Origin: Nemertoderma westbladi
Lineage: Eukaryota > Xenacoelomorpha > Nemertodermatida > Nemertodermatidae
Assembly: GCA_032718475.1 (NCBI GenBank)
Contig: JAUCBJ010006988.1
Coordinates: 1 to 64,000, forward strand
DNA: 64,000 nt
Direction: 5' to 3'
The notes under the pieces were generated by a model. The model had not been told where the DNA came from. It made no database searches and was given only the letters and a program-made list of their open reading frames with translations. Both the position numbers and the translations under genes were made by a program. Positions 11,031 through 23,829 of this stretch are shown here, piece after piece. How positions within the stretch are numbered: the first letter of the stretch is position 1; each line of letters begins with the position of its first letter.

Positions 11031-12516
11031 AAGATATGGATACAAAATGTGGGGCGGCCCACAAATTGACCCGAAGTCTTAGCATATGGGTGCCCTTAGG
11101 AGTTGTATGTCATCTGTCTAATTTTTGATCGCTAATACTGTATATCTCGGTCATTTTTAGATGAAATCAAACCAAACCTGGTACGTATGAAGTCTGTCAA
11201 AAGTTTAGAAAGAATCTGAAGTTTAAGGAATCAAAGGTCACATATCAGACAGTCTGTCTGTTGGTACCGATAGTTTCAAAATTTTGATAAAAACCGAAAT
11301 AAGTCCGCCAATCATTGATGAAATATAACCAAACTTGGTATGTAGTCTGTAAAAAGTTTAGAATTTCTTTCCATTTTTCTGAAAATGTATCAATTACTGT
11401 ACTTACCGATCTTCTTATCTGCTAAAAAACTAAATTTTTTGAAATTTGTTGTAAAGTACGGGACTTTACATGCATAAACTCAAAGATTAGTTAATTGAGG
11501 AATGATTCTTAGTTCAAATACATACTTCTATGCTTCCCCCTACCATCACCCTAAAGCATTATAACACTCCTGCCCTCCAGGTTTCATATATTACATTAAT
11601 ACAGTGCACTAATGTAATCGCCATTATAATGGTAAAGTATGGGACAATTTTCAATTGGCCGTTATGATGTTTCTGAGGGAGTAGATTATGAAACTACAGG
11701 TAATTGTTTCTTAAGATGACGCAACAAAAACGTGCTTTGCATTCCACTGGGTGATTGGGCTTAGTTAGACTACTTCTCTGTGTATAAATTAAAAATTTCA
11801 CTATTTTTTGGTAAAGTATGGGACTTTACATGCATAAACCCAAGGATTTCTTGACTGAGGAATGATTCTCAGTTCAAATATAGACTCCTATTCTTACGGC
11901 CGACTATGACCTTAGAGTATTATAACACTCATGGCTTCACATATTACATTAATACAGTGCACTAATATAATCGCCATTTTGATGGTAAAGTATGGGACAA
12001 TTTTCAATTGGCCGCCATGATATTTCTGAGGGAGTGAAGATGAAACTAATTGTTTTATAGGATGACGCAACACAAACGTGCTTTGCATTCCACTGGGTGA
12101 TTAGGCCGAGTTACATCTCTGTGAATAAACTAAAAATTTCACTATTTTAGGTAAAGTATGGGACATCACAAGATTAACTTTATCGATTTCATTACAGAGG
12201 AATGAAACACTGGTGAAATTAAATGAAACCAAAAAAATTCGAAAATGGGTTTGTTTTTGATTTGGTACATGCTCAGAAATGTTAATTTATTGGTCATAGG
12301 AAGTGCCTACAGGAAACGAAACTTTTGCACACTTTTATTCACATTTTGTGCAGAGCAGGTGCATAATTTGTAATTCGACTATTTTTGATAAACCACCTGT
12401 GTTGATACAATTTTTAGCACTGAATTCATGAAGTACGATAAATTTTGACCTAAAATAAGTATAAATTCAAAGCTACATCTCATTTTTAGAAATTAGTGGG
12501 GAGGTTGACCTTTTCA
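11031..12516. other. Interior of the TIR element, right arm
   Basis: No gene is seen. It resumes the interrupted DNA element. It holds several GTAAAGTAYGGGAC words and the tandem duplication described separately. Confidence 0.65.
11451..12150. repeat. Tandem duplication, two ~350-bp units
   Basis: Units 11451-11810 and 11811-12150 both start with GTAAAGTAYGGGACTTTACA and share TGAGGAATGATTCT, CACTAATRTAATCGCCAT, ATGGTAAAGTATGGGACA and CGTGCTTTGCATTCCACTGG in order. A third start at 12151 diverges after a few bases. Confidence 0.9.
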
Positions 12517-12530
12517 TGGAATGAGCCTGC

Positions 12531-13005
12531 AAACGAAATGGATGAGTCATAACAGACACAGAAGCGAAAAGGATGAATCATAACAGACACTCAAGCGAAA
12601 CGGATGAGTCATAACCGACACTGAAGCGAAACGGCTGAGTCATAACCGACACTGAAGCGAAACGGATGAGTCATAACCGACACTGCTACAAGCGAAACGG
12701 ACGAGTCATAACAGACACTGCAAGCGAAACGGATGAGTCATAACAGACATTGTAAACGAAACGGATGAGTCCTAACAGACACTGAAGCGAAACGGATGAG
12801 TCATAACAGACAATGAAGCGAAACGGATGAGTCATAACCGACACTGAAGCGAAACGGCTGAGTCATAACCGAACCTGAAGCGAAACTGCTGAGTCATAAC
12901 CGACACTGAAGCAAAACGGCTGAGTCATAACTGATACTGAAGCGAAACGGCTGAGTCATAACCGACATTGAAGCGAAGCGGATGAGTCGTAACAGACACT
13001 GAGAC
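12531..13005. repeat. Minisatellite array, right half
   Basis: Continuation of the 5089-5493 array with about 16 units of the same ~28-31 bp motif. Many units here are the GGCTGAGTCATAACCGACAC variant. Confidence 0.92.
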
Positions 13006-14104
13006 TGAATGGAACCACATAAATATGGTTCATTGGAGATCGAATTTATCTAAATGACGTGTTTTTGACGATGAATTTAGCTTGTTCAAACAACAATTAA
13101 TATATAAGAAATTCTGATTTTTCATTATTAATTAATTATGATTTTTCTACCCAAGTGCCTTTCTACCCAGCCATCTTGAATTTATCACCCTCTTTCAAAT
13201 AAAAATACATTTATTTGCGAGATGTCGATAAATTTCGCCATTTCATGCCAGAATTGTACTTCGACCTTCTTACATTAAATAAAATTCCTTCTCTTTGTTT
13301 CGTACAAACAATATGCATCTAGAAACGCGCGAGGCTTCATTTAATTAGCAATGATATTATACTGTAGCAAGGTACTCTTACATTACCACGACAAGAATAA
13401 CAATATTTTACTGTAACGAACCAGTTAGCGTTGCCATTTTATTTCACTCAACAATCCCCCAGTTAATAGTTGCTTTCCATTTATATACACGGTGGTAATG
13501 AAACCTCAAAAAAAAACAAGAATATCATATTTCACATAAATTTAAACTTATGATATCCTAAGTAAAGCACTGTTTAGAAACCTGGAAGTTTACACACCAC
13601 AATGTAGGAAGCAGGTTGATGCGATTATAATGTAAAAGCAAAGAAAAATATTAATTATAGGTCATTGGTTATTCAAATTCCAACTCCTCATTCCAAATAA
13701 GGAAACAACTATACTCAATTATGACCTGAAAATTGCCTTTAGAAGAAGGTTTCTTCTTGAGGGTGGAGATTGGATGCAGGTGTTGAATGATTGTCGGTCA
13801 AGATCCTTTTCATGATCACGACCAAATCTTGAACCTTCAGATAGTATAATCATTCTCACATTATTGCATATGATTATATCATTCAGACAGGGAGGGAAGG
13901 GAATCTTTGCCCGCATCCATTCCTTTAAACAAGGAAATCGTCGCCCACAGAGTGATCATCTATCGCCAGGGAGATACATTCGTTAACAGGAAATCTTCGT
14001 ACTCGGAAAATCTTCACCCAATAAGTAATTAACGCACCCTAGAAGACGTAGACCGTGGCCAGAGCATTTACTGTGGGAAAACCGCATCAAACAGGGAATT
14101 TTTC
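13006..14104. other. No gene seen
   Basis: AT-rich sequence. Nothing recognisable before the LINE fragment that begins near 14105. Confidence 0.5.
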
Positions 14105-14790
14105 TCCGAGAAGACCACAATTTTGACAGTAAATTTGAAAGTCCTCTGGAAATGTCTGATCGTAAGGGCATAAGCTCTAAAGATGGCTTGCTTGATCACG
14201 TAGATGACTTCTGCTACTTGGGATCATGGATCAGAAAGTCAGGTGAAGACCTGCGGATACTTAAGGGGAAAGCATGGGCAGCGTTAAATAGTCTGTCCAG
14301 GATTTGCAGGTCCCATAGAATAAAACGTAACCTCAAGGTTCGATTATTTATGGCAGTAGTAGTACCAGTACTATTATATGGGAGTCCATGCTGGGCTCTA
14401 ACTGCAGAGGATACCCAATCTCTGGATCGCACTTTCACAAGAATGCTGCGCCAGGTTCATTGTGTCAAGTACAATGAATACATCTCCAATCAGACTCTAT
14501 ACAACATTGGATGTATTTCATTAGTCTCCCCAGTGTGATACTTGAACGGAACCGCCTCCGCTTTGCAGGTCATTGATTTTGGCGTGAGGACCAGCCGGTG
14601 CACTATCTTGTGCTTTGGCAACCCCATTGAGAAAGTTTGCATGGTGGACAGCCGATGAATTTCTTGAAACGTCTCTTAAAGGACACTGGCATTGAAGATG
14701 CGGATAATCTCGCAAAAGTCATGTATGGGGGATAGGGAGTTGAGGCTGCGCAATTTTGTTGATAAGCCTGCACAGCATTCTTTATGTAAG
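14105..14790 (+). mobile_element. 3' fragment of LINE family C
   Basis: The open stretch 14152-14538 encodes the post-catalytic RT region shared by other copies here (DFCYLGSWIRKSGEDLR, then VPVLLYGSPCWALTAED). It begins just before the NFESPQ segment, so the RT active site is missing. The frame breaks near 14535, and the remainder continues in other frames to the KPAQHS end near 14780. A dead 5'-truncated copy. Confidence 0.88.
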
Positions 14791-16439
14791 CTGCATCTGG
14801 GCATGCCAATTGCCTTATCGAAGCCAGCGAGCATGTGCGAGAGTATGGGTGTCCCTAGGCCACTGGGTGGTCTCGGGACACCACCACATATCTTAATGTC
14901 ACCAACTTTTAAAACTTTCATATAAAATAATTCAGTGCACTATCACTGAAACCTGTCATAAAATATGCCGCAGGGTATGTTTGTTTATACCTGCTCATTC
15001 AATATTCATATATATAATAATTAACTGCACCATGAAGATTAATTTATTTTTCGTAATGTCATTTAATTTCCTTCACAAACTGCAGCCATCTAAACTAAAC
15101 AGCGGAAATAGCCAAATCCCTCAACTTTCTTTGACCATCTTCAATGCTTTACAACAGCTCATTAGGCTTAGTGCTCGAAGTTTCAAAGGATTATAATTTC
15201 TACTCTCTACTTAGGCAGAATACAATTTGGATTAAGATATTGTTAATAATTATTTTTTAAGAATTGGAAATAAAACTATATACGATATTTATATTTATAT
15301 TTAAATATTCCATTAATTTTAAAATAGTAAACTTAGACTCAAAAATAATTTTTTTGTTACACCCCCAAGAGATGCACGGTTATCCTATATTTCCAATTAT
15401 CAGGCCAGAGGAGAAGAGGTTTGCACACACGAATAGTGTAATGATGAACAACAATAGTTAATTCAAGTTTCTCTCAACTAGTGAATGCTCAATAAGTTTG
15501 ATTGACACAAAACTGGTCTGATAATGGAGATGAATTGGGTGTTTATGTGGCTGTTCGCGAATTGTGGATGTGTTGCGTTGTAGGATCGGCCATCAATTGA
15601 TCCTAGGAATATTTTCGATATATGTATGTTTGTGAATCTGAACCATTTAACCGTCAATAACATATTAAATTATATTTTGTATTGATATTTTGATGATTTA
15701 CCTTTACATGATGTACTCAGCAAAACGGAAACGCCTACAATATAACGGCACCAAAAAATATTTATAATATACTGTAAATAAGAGCAGCCGGTTGATGATA
15801 GGAAATTTAATGGTCAACCAACATATATCGGCAACTCAACAGCCGGCCCTGCAACATAATAGATTGATCCACAGTTCGCGATCATCCTTGTAAACCCCAA
15901 TGAACTGCATTATCAAGACCGGGTGCTCCAGGAATGTCATAGACTGACCACCACGATTCCTTTCACCTGTCGACAGCTATAGAACAACATGACGCACAGG
16001 CTAATCAGTTCTACTATGACAGGAAAGCCTCATTCGTGGTGTTTAGCAATTTTCGCTGGACCTGATCTTGGATTAGAATTCTTGAATTTTCGCTACACCT
16101 GATCTTGGTGTATGTCCCACACCGGATCTTGGTGTATGTCCCACCACGGGATCTTGGTGTTATGTCCCACCAAAACAAGCTCTACTTCTGCCAACTTTTA
16201 AATTAAGAGAGACTTTACTTTAATTCCAAGTGATTTCTGTCTACGTATTAGGTGGTATTCATAAGGTCTCCGAAGATAAGATGCTAGGTAACAGTCGCCT
16301 TATGTTAGTCAGAATTTTGGACATAATTTAATTATTGTAGTATTCACAAATACCCGACATTGTATGCTACATGTAACCTCTACCAAACTACGTAATATTC
16401 TTGAGCTCCATCCAATGTTTATGACTACTACTACTAGGA
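14791..16439. other. No gene seen; short tandem repeat
   Basis: No coding signal. Three ~24-26 bp units around GGATCTTGGTGTATGTCCC lie at about 16095-16170. Confidence 0.55.
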
Positions 16440-17528
16440 TCGGCATGCTGCATTGCAGCTGCATTTTTAAGAATGCTGTGCCGGCTTGTCAACAAAATTG
16501 CACCGCCACAACTCCCTATCACCCATGACATTTGCTAGATCATCCGCATCTTTAAGGCCAGTGTCCTTTAAGATGCGTGTCAAGAAAGTCATGGGCTGTC
16601 CACCATGCTTATTGACTCCATGAGGCTGCCAAAGTACAAGATTATGCACTGGCTGGTCCTCACGGCGAAAGCAATGTCCTGCAAAGCGGAGGCGATTTTG
16701 TTCTAGTGTCAAGCTTGGGGGAACCAATGAGACACCTCCAATGTTATATAGTGTCTGGTTGGAGATGTGTGCATTGTACTTGACACAATGAACCCGGCGT
16801 AGCATTCTTGTGAATGTGCCATCCAGAGATTTGGTGTCCTCAGCAGTTAGAGCCCAGCATGGACTCCCGTAGAGGAGTACTGGAACTACTGCTGCTCTAA
16901 ATAATCGGACCCTAAGTTTCCTATTAATTCTAGGTGACTTCCAAATCCTGGAAAGCCTATTCAAGGCTGCCCATGCCTTTCCCTTACGTATTCGAAGGTC
17001 CTCACCTGACTTCCGGATCCATGATCCCAGGTAACAGAAGTCGTCCACATGCTCAAGCATACCATCCTTTGAGCTTATGCTCATCCGATCAGAGACTTGC
17101 TGAGGACTTTCAAAGTTAACTGTCAGAATTTTGGTCTTTCTGGAGTTAATAAAAAGACCAACACTAGAAGCAGCATGTTCTAATGAGCTGAGGAGCCGTT
17201 GGGCTCCCTCTAATGATTCTGAGAGTACTCCTAAGTCATCAGCAAAGTCTAGATCAGTTAGGTACTTGGCAGGATTTCCTCGACTTCTGGAGCCAGTAGG
17301 TGGAGTTATCATCACCCCATCATCATTATGATGATCTAAGGATATGCGTAGAACATAGTCAACCACAATAATGAACAAGAATGGTGCAAGTGTGTCTCCT
17401 TGGAGGACGCCCCATAACACTTCAAATGGTTCTGTGTCACCGTCAACAGTAGACACAAATGTTGTCGAACCATCGTATACTGATCTGATTGCTGCAATAA
17501 TTTCATCAGGAATCCCATATAATGAACC
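16440..17528 (-). mobile_element. LINE family C, 3' half with open RT frame
   Basis: The minus-strand frame, open from about 17525 to the stop just below 16470, encodes about 350 residues: YGIPDEIIAAIRSVYD, GVLQGDTLAPFLFIIV, the RT catalytic block LDFADDLGVL, a thumb-like region with FCYLGSWIRKSGED, and a conserved tail ending NFVDKPAQHS. The 3' end is GCAGCATGCCGATC, then a TAG-repeat tail on the minus strand near 16430-16440. It is 5' truncated inside the palm domain, upstream of motif B. The beginning of the long open frame (17529-17582) comes from the adjoining tandem repeat, not the LINE. This is the least damaged copy of the family here. Confidence 0.9.
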
Positions 17529-18018
17529 ATTAACCACTAACCCCACTATGTACTCTAACACCACCATGTAAACTAACGCCACTATTTACATACACTAACC
17601 CCACTATGTATACTAACCCACTATGTTCACTAACCCCACTATGTATACTAACAAACGCTATGTCCTGTCCACTAACCCACTATATCCACTATTTACATAC
17701 ACTAACCCCACTATGTACTCTAACACCACCATGTAAACTAACGCCACTATTTACATACACTAACCCCACTATGTACTCTAACACCACCATGTAAACTAAC
17801 GCCACTATTTACATACACTAACCCCACTATGTACTCTAACACCACCATGTACACTAACGCCACTATTTACATACACTAACCCCACTATGTACTCTAACAC
17901 CAACATGTACACTAACGCCACTATTTACATACACTAACCCCACTATGTACTCTAACACCACAATGGACACTAACGCCACTATTTACATACACTAACCCCA
18001 CTATGTATGTATACTACA
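17529..18018. repeat. Tandem array of a 58-bp unit
   Basis: About seven units containing ACTATTTACATACACTAACC, CCACTATGTACTCTAACACC and ACCATGTAAACTAACGCC, with one irregular stretch around 17605-17690. It lies exactly between two LINE fragments that share about 160 bp of the same LINE region, so it was not simply inserted into one copy. Confidence 0.92.
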
Positions 18019-18849
18019 ATTATGAATAAGAATAGCGCATGTGTGTCTCCCTGGAGGACTCCCCATAACACTTCAAATGGTTCTGTGTCACCATCAACAG
18101 TAGACACAAATGTTATCGAACTATCGTATACTGATCTGATTGCTGCAATAATTTCATCAGGAATCCCATATAATGAAAGTATGCTGAACATACGTGAGCG
18201 AGAGACTGAATCAAAGGCCTTGAAGAAGTCAACTAAGATAACAGCCAGATCCTGTCTTTCTTTTTTGATAACTCTTCAATTATCCTTCTAAGTGCCAAAA
18301 TGGGCTCCATGGTCCCACGACCTTTACGGAACCCATTCTGATTTCCACGTAGCAGTCTCTCAATGGGATCCCTGATGCGATTTAATAGAATTCTATTGTA
18401 TAGTTTTGCAGCAATCGAGATCAATGAGATTCCCCGAAAAGAACCATAGAGTGTTAGGTTGCCCTTCTTGGGAACTGGCACCAACTTATTTGTTTTCATT
18501 TCTTGTGGGACTCTTGTTGTACGGTACATGTCTACTATGATGGGATAGATGAGCTTTAAACACTCAGGTATTTTAAAGACCTCAGGGGGAACACCATCTA
18601 CTCCACTGGCACGATTGGTCTTAATGCTCTTTGCAGCAGCCTTCACTTCTGCAAAGGAGATATCGCCAATGGGAATATCTGGGAGTACAGACTCAGACAC
18701 TTTTACTTCTATAAAGTTATCAGGCAATACCCTGTCATTATTGAGGAGCTTTTCAAAGTGGGCTTTCCAACCATTGAGGCGATCGGCTGGTGATTCAGCC
18801 TTAACCTTGGTGGTTGGTTGGCTTTTCCGCCCAGTAAGCAGATTGATCG
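18019..18849 (-). mobile_element. LINE family C, RT N-terminal part
   Basis: The minus-strand frame 18727-18233 encodes DISFAEVKAAAKSIKTNRAS, a conserved GVDGVPPEV block, the YRGIS-equivalent SFRGISLISIAAKLYNR and the GNQNGFRKGRGTMEP block. A frameshift near 18262 moves the motif A segment (VDFFKAFDSVSRSR) to another frame. The left end repeats about 160 bp also present at 17369-17528. The 5' truncation is near 18849, next to a perfect 26-bp palindrome. Confidence 0.87.
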
Positions 18850-18875
18850 ATTATATTTCAATATTGAAATATAAT
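18850..18875. repeat. Perfect 26-bp palindrome
   Basis: ATTATATTTCAAT is followed directly by its reverse complement at the 5' truncation point of the LINE fragment. It could be a truncation-junction artefact of target-primed insertion or an AT-rich cruciform. Confidence 0.8.
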
Positions 18876-20734
18876 ATTTAAAACTTGTCCTTATAGTTAT
18901 TATATCACGAGAACATTTAATTGCCCACAAATCACCACCGTACTATTTATTAATTGACCAACAAACATTTTCTTCTCCAGAAACATTAAGATATAGTATT
19001 TTTTTTAAATTTGTACTAGATCTCTTCCGCGGACGAAGACAACCAACACAGGATAACTGTTTCCAAAACCGAATTAAATTATTAAATAAGAACGAGACGA
19101 AGAGAGACAAGATCTGCATTCACAATAATAATGCGATAGAATTAATGGCCATTTTGGTTCCTGGGTTTGAATAAAGCCGAATGGCGGAGTAGAAACATCA
19201 TAGCTACCCCAGTTGATTCCCCTGGAGACGGTGATACCATAGGAATCCGTTACAATTAATTGCCCAGAGACCGGCTTCAGACCATATCCTACACGCTGCT
19301 ATGGGAAGCAAGTAGAAAATCAGCGGGAAATAGAACCTCGGTATGCCTTATTGATTAATGATGCTGAAGTCAATAAGTGTAATCGATATATTTTAAAGAA
19401 CGGATGCTAACGGATAGTTCTCTGAAAGAGAACAATCACCGAAAGCTAACGAAGGTTATGCAAAAGTTATCGAAAACGCTAAAGCAGGGGCGAAAGCTAT
19501 CCATTTTGATAGGGGGCACATTTCGCATTTTCAGTGTCCGATATCATTCAGAAACAAAAAAAATATGGGTTTCTAATTCAAATAATTGCCGTTTAATTTC
19601 AAATAAACCCGCGCGAAATATACATTAACTGAAGCAGCCAGTAAGGATTGTACTACACTGGTAGGCTAGCCCTATTACAGACCTACCCGCTACCGTCGGG
19701 TGTGACCGCGGGGCGGCGCATTACTACATATTTTTAGCTTAAAATTCAAATTTCGGCGGAATGTAGGTAATTAAATAATCCTACAGTTGTAGTTGATAAA
19801 AATCCTTGTTTGAGCGTGTTGCGCATTATTTTACAGCAAACATAATAATAGAAACCACAATAGAAGATGGGCAATAAATAGTAAAAGGCGAAATTAGTAA
19901 AGTAAAATGTAAAGTAAAATTCTATTCAGCCCTATTTGGCCAGGAATTACAAACGTGTAACGACTTATTTCCAGTTTCAGTTTCGGCTTTTGTTATACCC
20001 ACATCGTCCCACAATAGAGTTTCGAATCCACTATCACTGTGAGCTGAGTACAGCAGAGAAACAGCTACTGTAGACAAATACGTCCTGGCTGATATGGTTA
20101 GAAATAATCCAACACCCTCCTGGTTCGTCTATGAAAATCCCAATGAAGTTTACTACAACGTTAAAGAGAATATTAAAGAACTCTGATATGAAATGTCTTA
20201 TTGAATTAGATAAGATTATAACATTAATACGTTTTACTGCGATACTGTGTACATTTTTTGAATTTGTTTCTGTTCGTTACAAATGTTACTTTGGAGTAAA
20301 ACATTGCTGTGCATGTTCGATTATATAGTAATTATAAAAGTACTAAAATATATTAATTAATGTTTATTTTTTTAATATTAGGCAGCAGCATATCTTGACC
20401 AAACGGTGAGTTTTCATCGCATAAACGGATATGAAGGCCGAATCATTCTGTTCAGAGTGTAACGATTATTACTATTATTTATTGATTATTATTTCTTCCT
20501 AGTTAAAACCTTTTTAAAAAAATAAATCTTTATTTTAAGAAAGTCTCCTAAAATTCAAGATTTAGCGGCTATAGAGAAATAAATACTGAATTGTTTTCAA
20601 TTCCTTAAAGACCCCCCTTTGCAAACTAGCGCAGCCATGATGCATTGGAAACGTTCCTAACAGTTCTCCCTACACTTCACTTGGGTTTTCACAATCACCT
20701 TCCATGCACAATAATCTCCCACAATAAGACTGGT
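18876..20734. other. No gene seen
   Basis: AT-rich, no supported coding or RNA gene. A locally repetitive stretch around 19430-19500 has several CGAAAGCT / CGAAAACGCT words. Confidence 0.5.
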
Positions 20735-20742
20735 CCGGTGCC

Positions 20743-21225
20743 CAGGGCTGGATTAAGGCCTAGGCTAGCTAGGCTACAGCATAGGGGCCCCCGACTTTTT
20801 GGGGCCCCCCAATTCCAATAACATGTAAAGGAGGTGCAAATTAAAAATTAGAAATCAATAAAAATAATGTAAAATTGAAACTATGGAAACCATTCTTTAA
20901 TTGAAAACCATGAATTTTACCGGTTTACATGTAATTTTGCAGAGGGGTCATCATTAATATTAGGCCCTACTAAATTCAGTGCCATTGAACTTCAGTTATT
21001 GGTTTTTAAACTCTGAGTAATAGTAGGTTAAGCGAGATACGTCATGAATTTAGGTTTTTTGGTCTTTCCAATATTTAGAATGCGGCCCAAGCCCGGCCCA
21101 TGTCCATCTCTGCCACAACCCCCCCCCCCCCCCCCCCCCCCCCCAGTACGACCCCTGCTGCCAAAGGTCGAGGGCCCCTCATTTGTCATTAGCCTTGGGG
21201 CCCCCAAAACCTTAATTCGGCCCTG
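20743..21225. mobile_element. hAT-type MITE with 8-bp target duplication
   Basis: The ends are inverted repeats CAGGGCTGGATTAAGG (20743-20758) and CCTTAATTCGGCCCTG (21210-21225), mismatched at two positions. The flanks are perfect 8-bp duplications CCGGTGCC (20735-20742 and 21226-21233). Both TIRs are followed inward by GC-rich GGGGCCCC blocks. An 8-bp duplication and CAGGG-type ends are the hallmarks of hAT elements. At 483 bp with no transposase it must be mobilised in trans. It contains a 26-base poly-C run (21119-21144). Confidence 0.93.
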
Positions 21226-21233
21226 CCGGTGCC

Positions 21234-23829
21234 GGTCGCGGTGTAACAGAATGTCCCAAAATAAAGGTCCCAAAACTAATAAACTTCATATTGGGAAACG
21301 CCTATTTCTTATCAACAAATGTTAGATGGCTATGGTGTATTCTATAGTCATTGTTCAACTTATGTGATTTAAAATTAATTATGTCGCCGAAATAAAAACA
21401 CAAACAACTATTGCTGAATCTTCAACAAAGGTTGAAGAATCTGTTGGAAGAAGAATCTCGTTGAAAAGTTGACAAATCTTGAAGGATTATCCATAAAATG
21501 TGAATAATATTCAATATGGTGATGTTACGGCAACAATACACTTAGATCATAGCATACCAAAACCCTTCCTCAGTAGGCCTACGTACTGTGCAGATTATAT
21601 GGTGTGATTATTGTGCAACCTACGTTTGCATGCATCATCATGAAGCACGCAAACACGTACACCAATTCCAACCCCTAGTCGTTACCTGAATTGTTTGATT
21701 AATTGGCGAACTCCATCAAAATGCCAATCGTGTAAAAGTTACTCAAATGTCATTCATGAGTTTCAGTACAGCTTTTAATTTATTTCTACAGTGCAGACCT
21801 AACCACCACCTACCCAGTGCGTGGACCGAATTAACAGGAATAATACGGTAACCCAATGACGTACCGTAGGTCTGTCCGGACTAGATAATAATATTATATA
21901 ATAATGTTGGCAGTGTGTGATATAGAAATAATTTTGAGTTTAATTGCTTAGGTGTAAATTATATACAAAAATTACCTAAGTCATGTGCTGCCAAGCCACA
22001 ACTACAGGTAAAAGGAAACAATATAAATTCTCTGTCTATATTTAATATTACACATCACGCATCAGTTACTTACAGTACATATAATTTTGTAATGTTAAAT
22101 AGTAACATACATACATATTAATACATTTTTATTTCCTAAATACCAAAAATATAGCAAATATTTATATATTTACAAATGCAATGTCATATCTTCAGTCTTC
22201 ACCCTACCACCACCACTTTAGTTGACTATCTACGCGAACAATTAATGTCCACTGGCATATCCCAGTCAGTCGTGCATCATTATTGCAAGGAAAGTGTAAC
22301 ATACACCATTACTCCATCATGGTATTTTATGACAAAATCAACCAAACTAATGGATAATAGTTCCAAATATCCCGCACGATAATGGCAGTATTCCTTTGCG
22401 ATCAATCAATGATTCCCATCCCATTAAAAAAGAATCAATGGCAATATTCGATTAAAATTAATGAGTGCCAGAACTCTGTGCAGCCCTGGCGGTTTGCGCA
22501 AAAATAATTTTATGAAGTTCATTTACCTTTTAATAACATCAGTCGCGTCTCATCGGCTTTGGGATCCTCAGCAATCCAGTGATATTTATAGGTGATATCA
22601 TTACATCATAACAATACAGAAATGCGAAAGGGGTTACACGTTGCAGGAAGGGTAAACATAATAATGATACGAACTTGTTTTAAATACACAGAAAGACGAG
22701 GGGTCTCGCTTGTAATGCATGCCGAAACATTGGGAAATTAATGAAAGTGAAAGCTATGAAACATGTACCTAATAATCTAATTGTATGGTATATATTGCAT
22801 TACAATAACTAGGTTTTACTGATAATATAAAAACTATACTATATTATAATGAATAAAACATTATATAATAAATTTTGTAGTTGCATATATAATGCGTATA
22901 ATGCGTTTATATATTTTTTAACTTTATATACAGTAGACACTTTAAATAATGCCATTCCGAGATATAAAATGAGAGTGAAAAAAATGCGAATATTCTTTGT
23001 CGCGGCTGGCGGCAGGCAGACATAGTTCAAGGATATCAAATCTCACCTGATTAATTACCATTCTATCTTTGTTGGCGAAATAAATTACTTTTTAGGACTA
23101 AACCCCCAAACAACCCAATTCCGCAATAATATTGGCTAAAATGTATATTTTATCTAGACATTTTTATTACTCTTGGTATTATTTTACACTAGTATTACAA
23201 ATCAAGATTTCTAATTTCCTTTTCCTTTGACTGAAATACTGTACCAGATTCAATGCATACCGGAAATTATTTCAGAATATTTCAGAATACCGGAGATTTA
23301 TTATTATTATGAACACCGTTAGAAAATCAGATATAAGAATTGCTAAAACTATATCCAATATCCAATACTAGAATACAATGTAAATTTAACATGGAATAAA
23401 TATTATTCTCAATACTACTACTACGAGTTCAAGCGACCTCGGGCAGTGGAAATGAGGTCCTTCCCGATTCTTCATGGTTGTGGCAATTTCATTTTTCCCA
23501 AGTAGGCCTCCTGTATCCGTTTCATTTTGGTCTATAGATGTAACACCCGGTCGCGTTCACGGCGATGCTTTCCTTGTGTTGGTTGCCAGAAAGGTAGGTC
23601 TGTTATGACCTTGTATTTACTTCTCCATCAGTGCCCACTGAATCTTCAGCTGCGTTCATGGGAGAGTGGTTGATACGGATAAGTTTGTACTATAAAGTTC
23701 GGCGTTGCATTGGTCATGTGTTGTCTCCAGCTGATGTGTAGTGCTGTGTCTAACCACCACCAATTCATTGTTTAAGTGAATTCATTCAATTTTTAAAAGT
23801 ACATTTGTCATTGAGGCTCGAATGAACTT
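21234..23829. other. No gene seen
   Basis: AT-rich sequence without recognisable genes or clear repeats. Confidence 0.5.

Larger units (their letters stand above)
5494..12530. mobile_element. TIR DNA element (non-autonomous), interrupted by copia
   Basis: The two ends are perfect inverted repeats: GCAGGCTCATTCCA at 5494-5507 and its complement at 12517-12530. Deleting the interior restores an uninterrupted minisatellite unit across the junction. The boundary word TGCA is palindromic, so it can be read as a 4-bp target duplication with an 11-bp TIR (GGCTCATTCCA) or as part of the TIR. Without the copia insertion the element is about 2 kb. No transposase is visible. Its interior repeats the word GTAAAGTACGGGAC or GTAAAGTATGGGAC at least seven times (for example 5511, 5894, 11451, 11811, 12151). 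I do not recognise the superfamily. Confidence 0.8.
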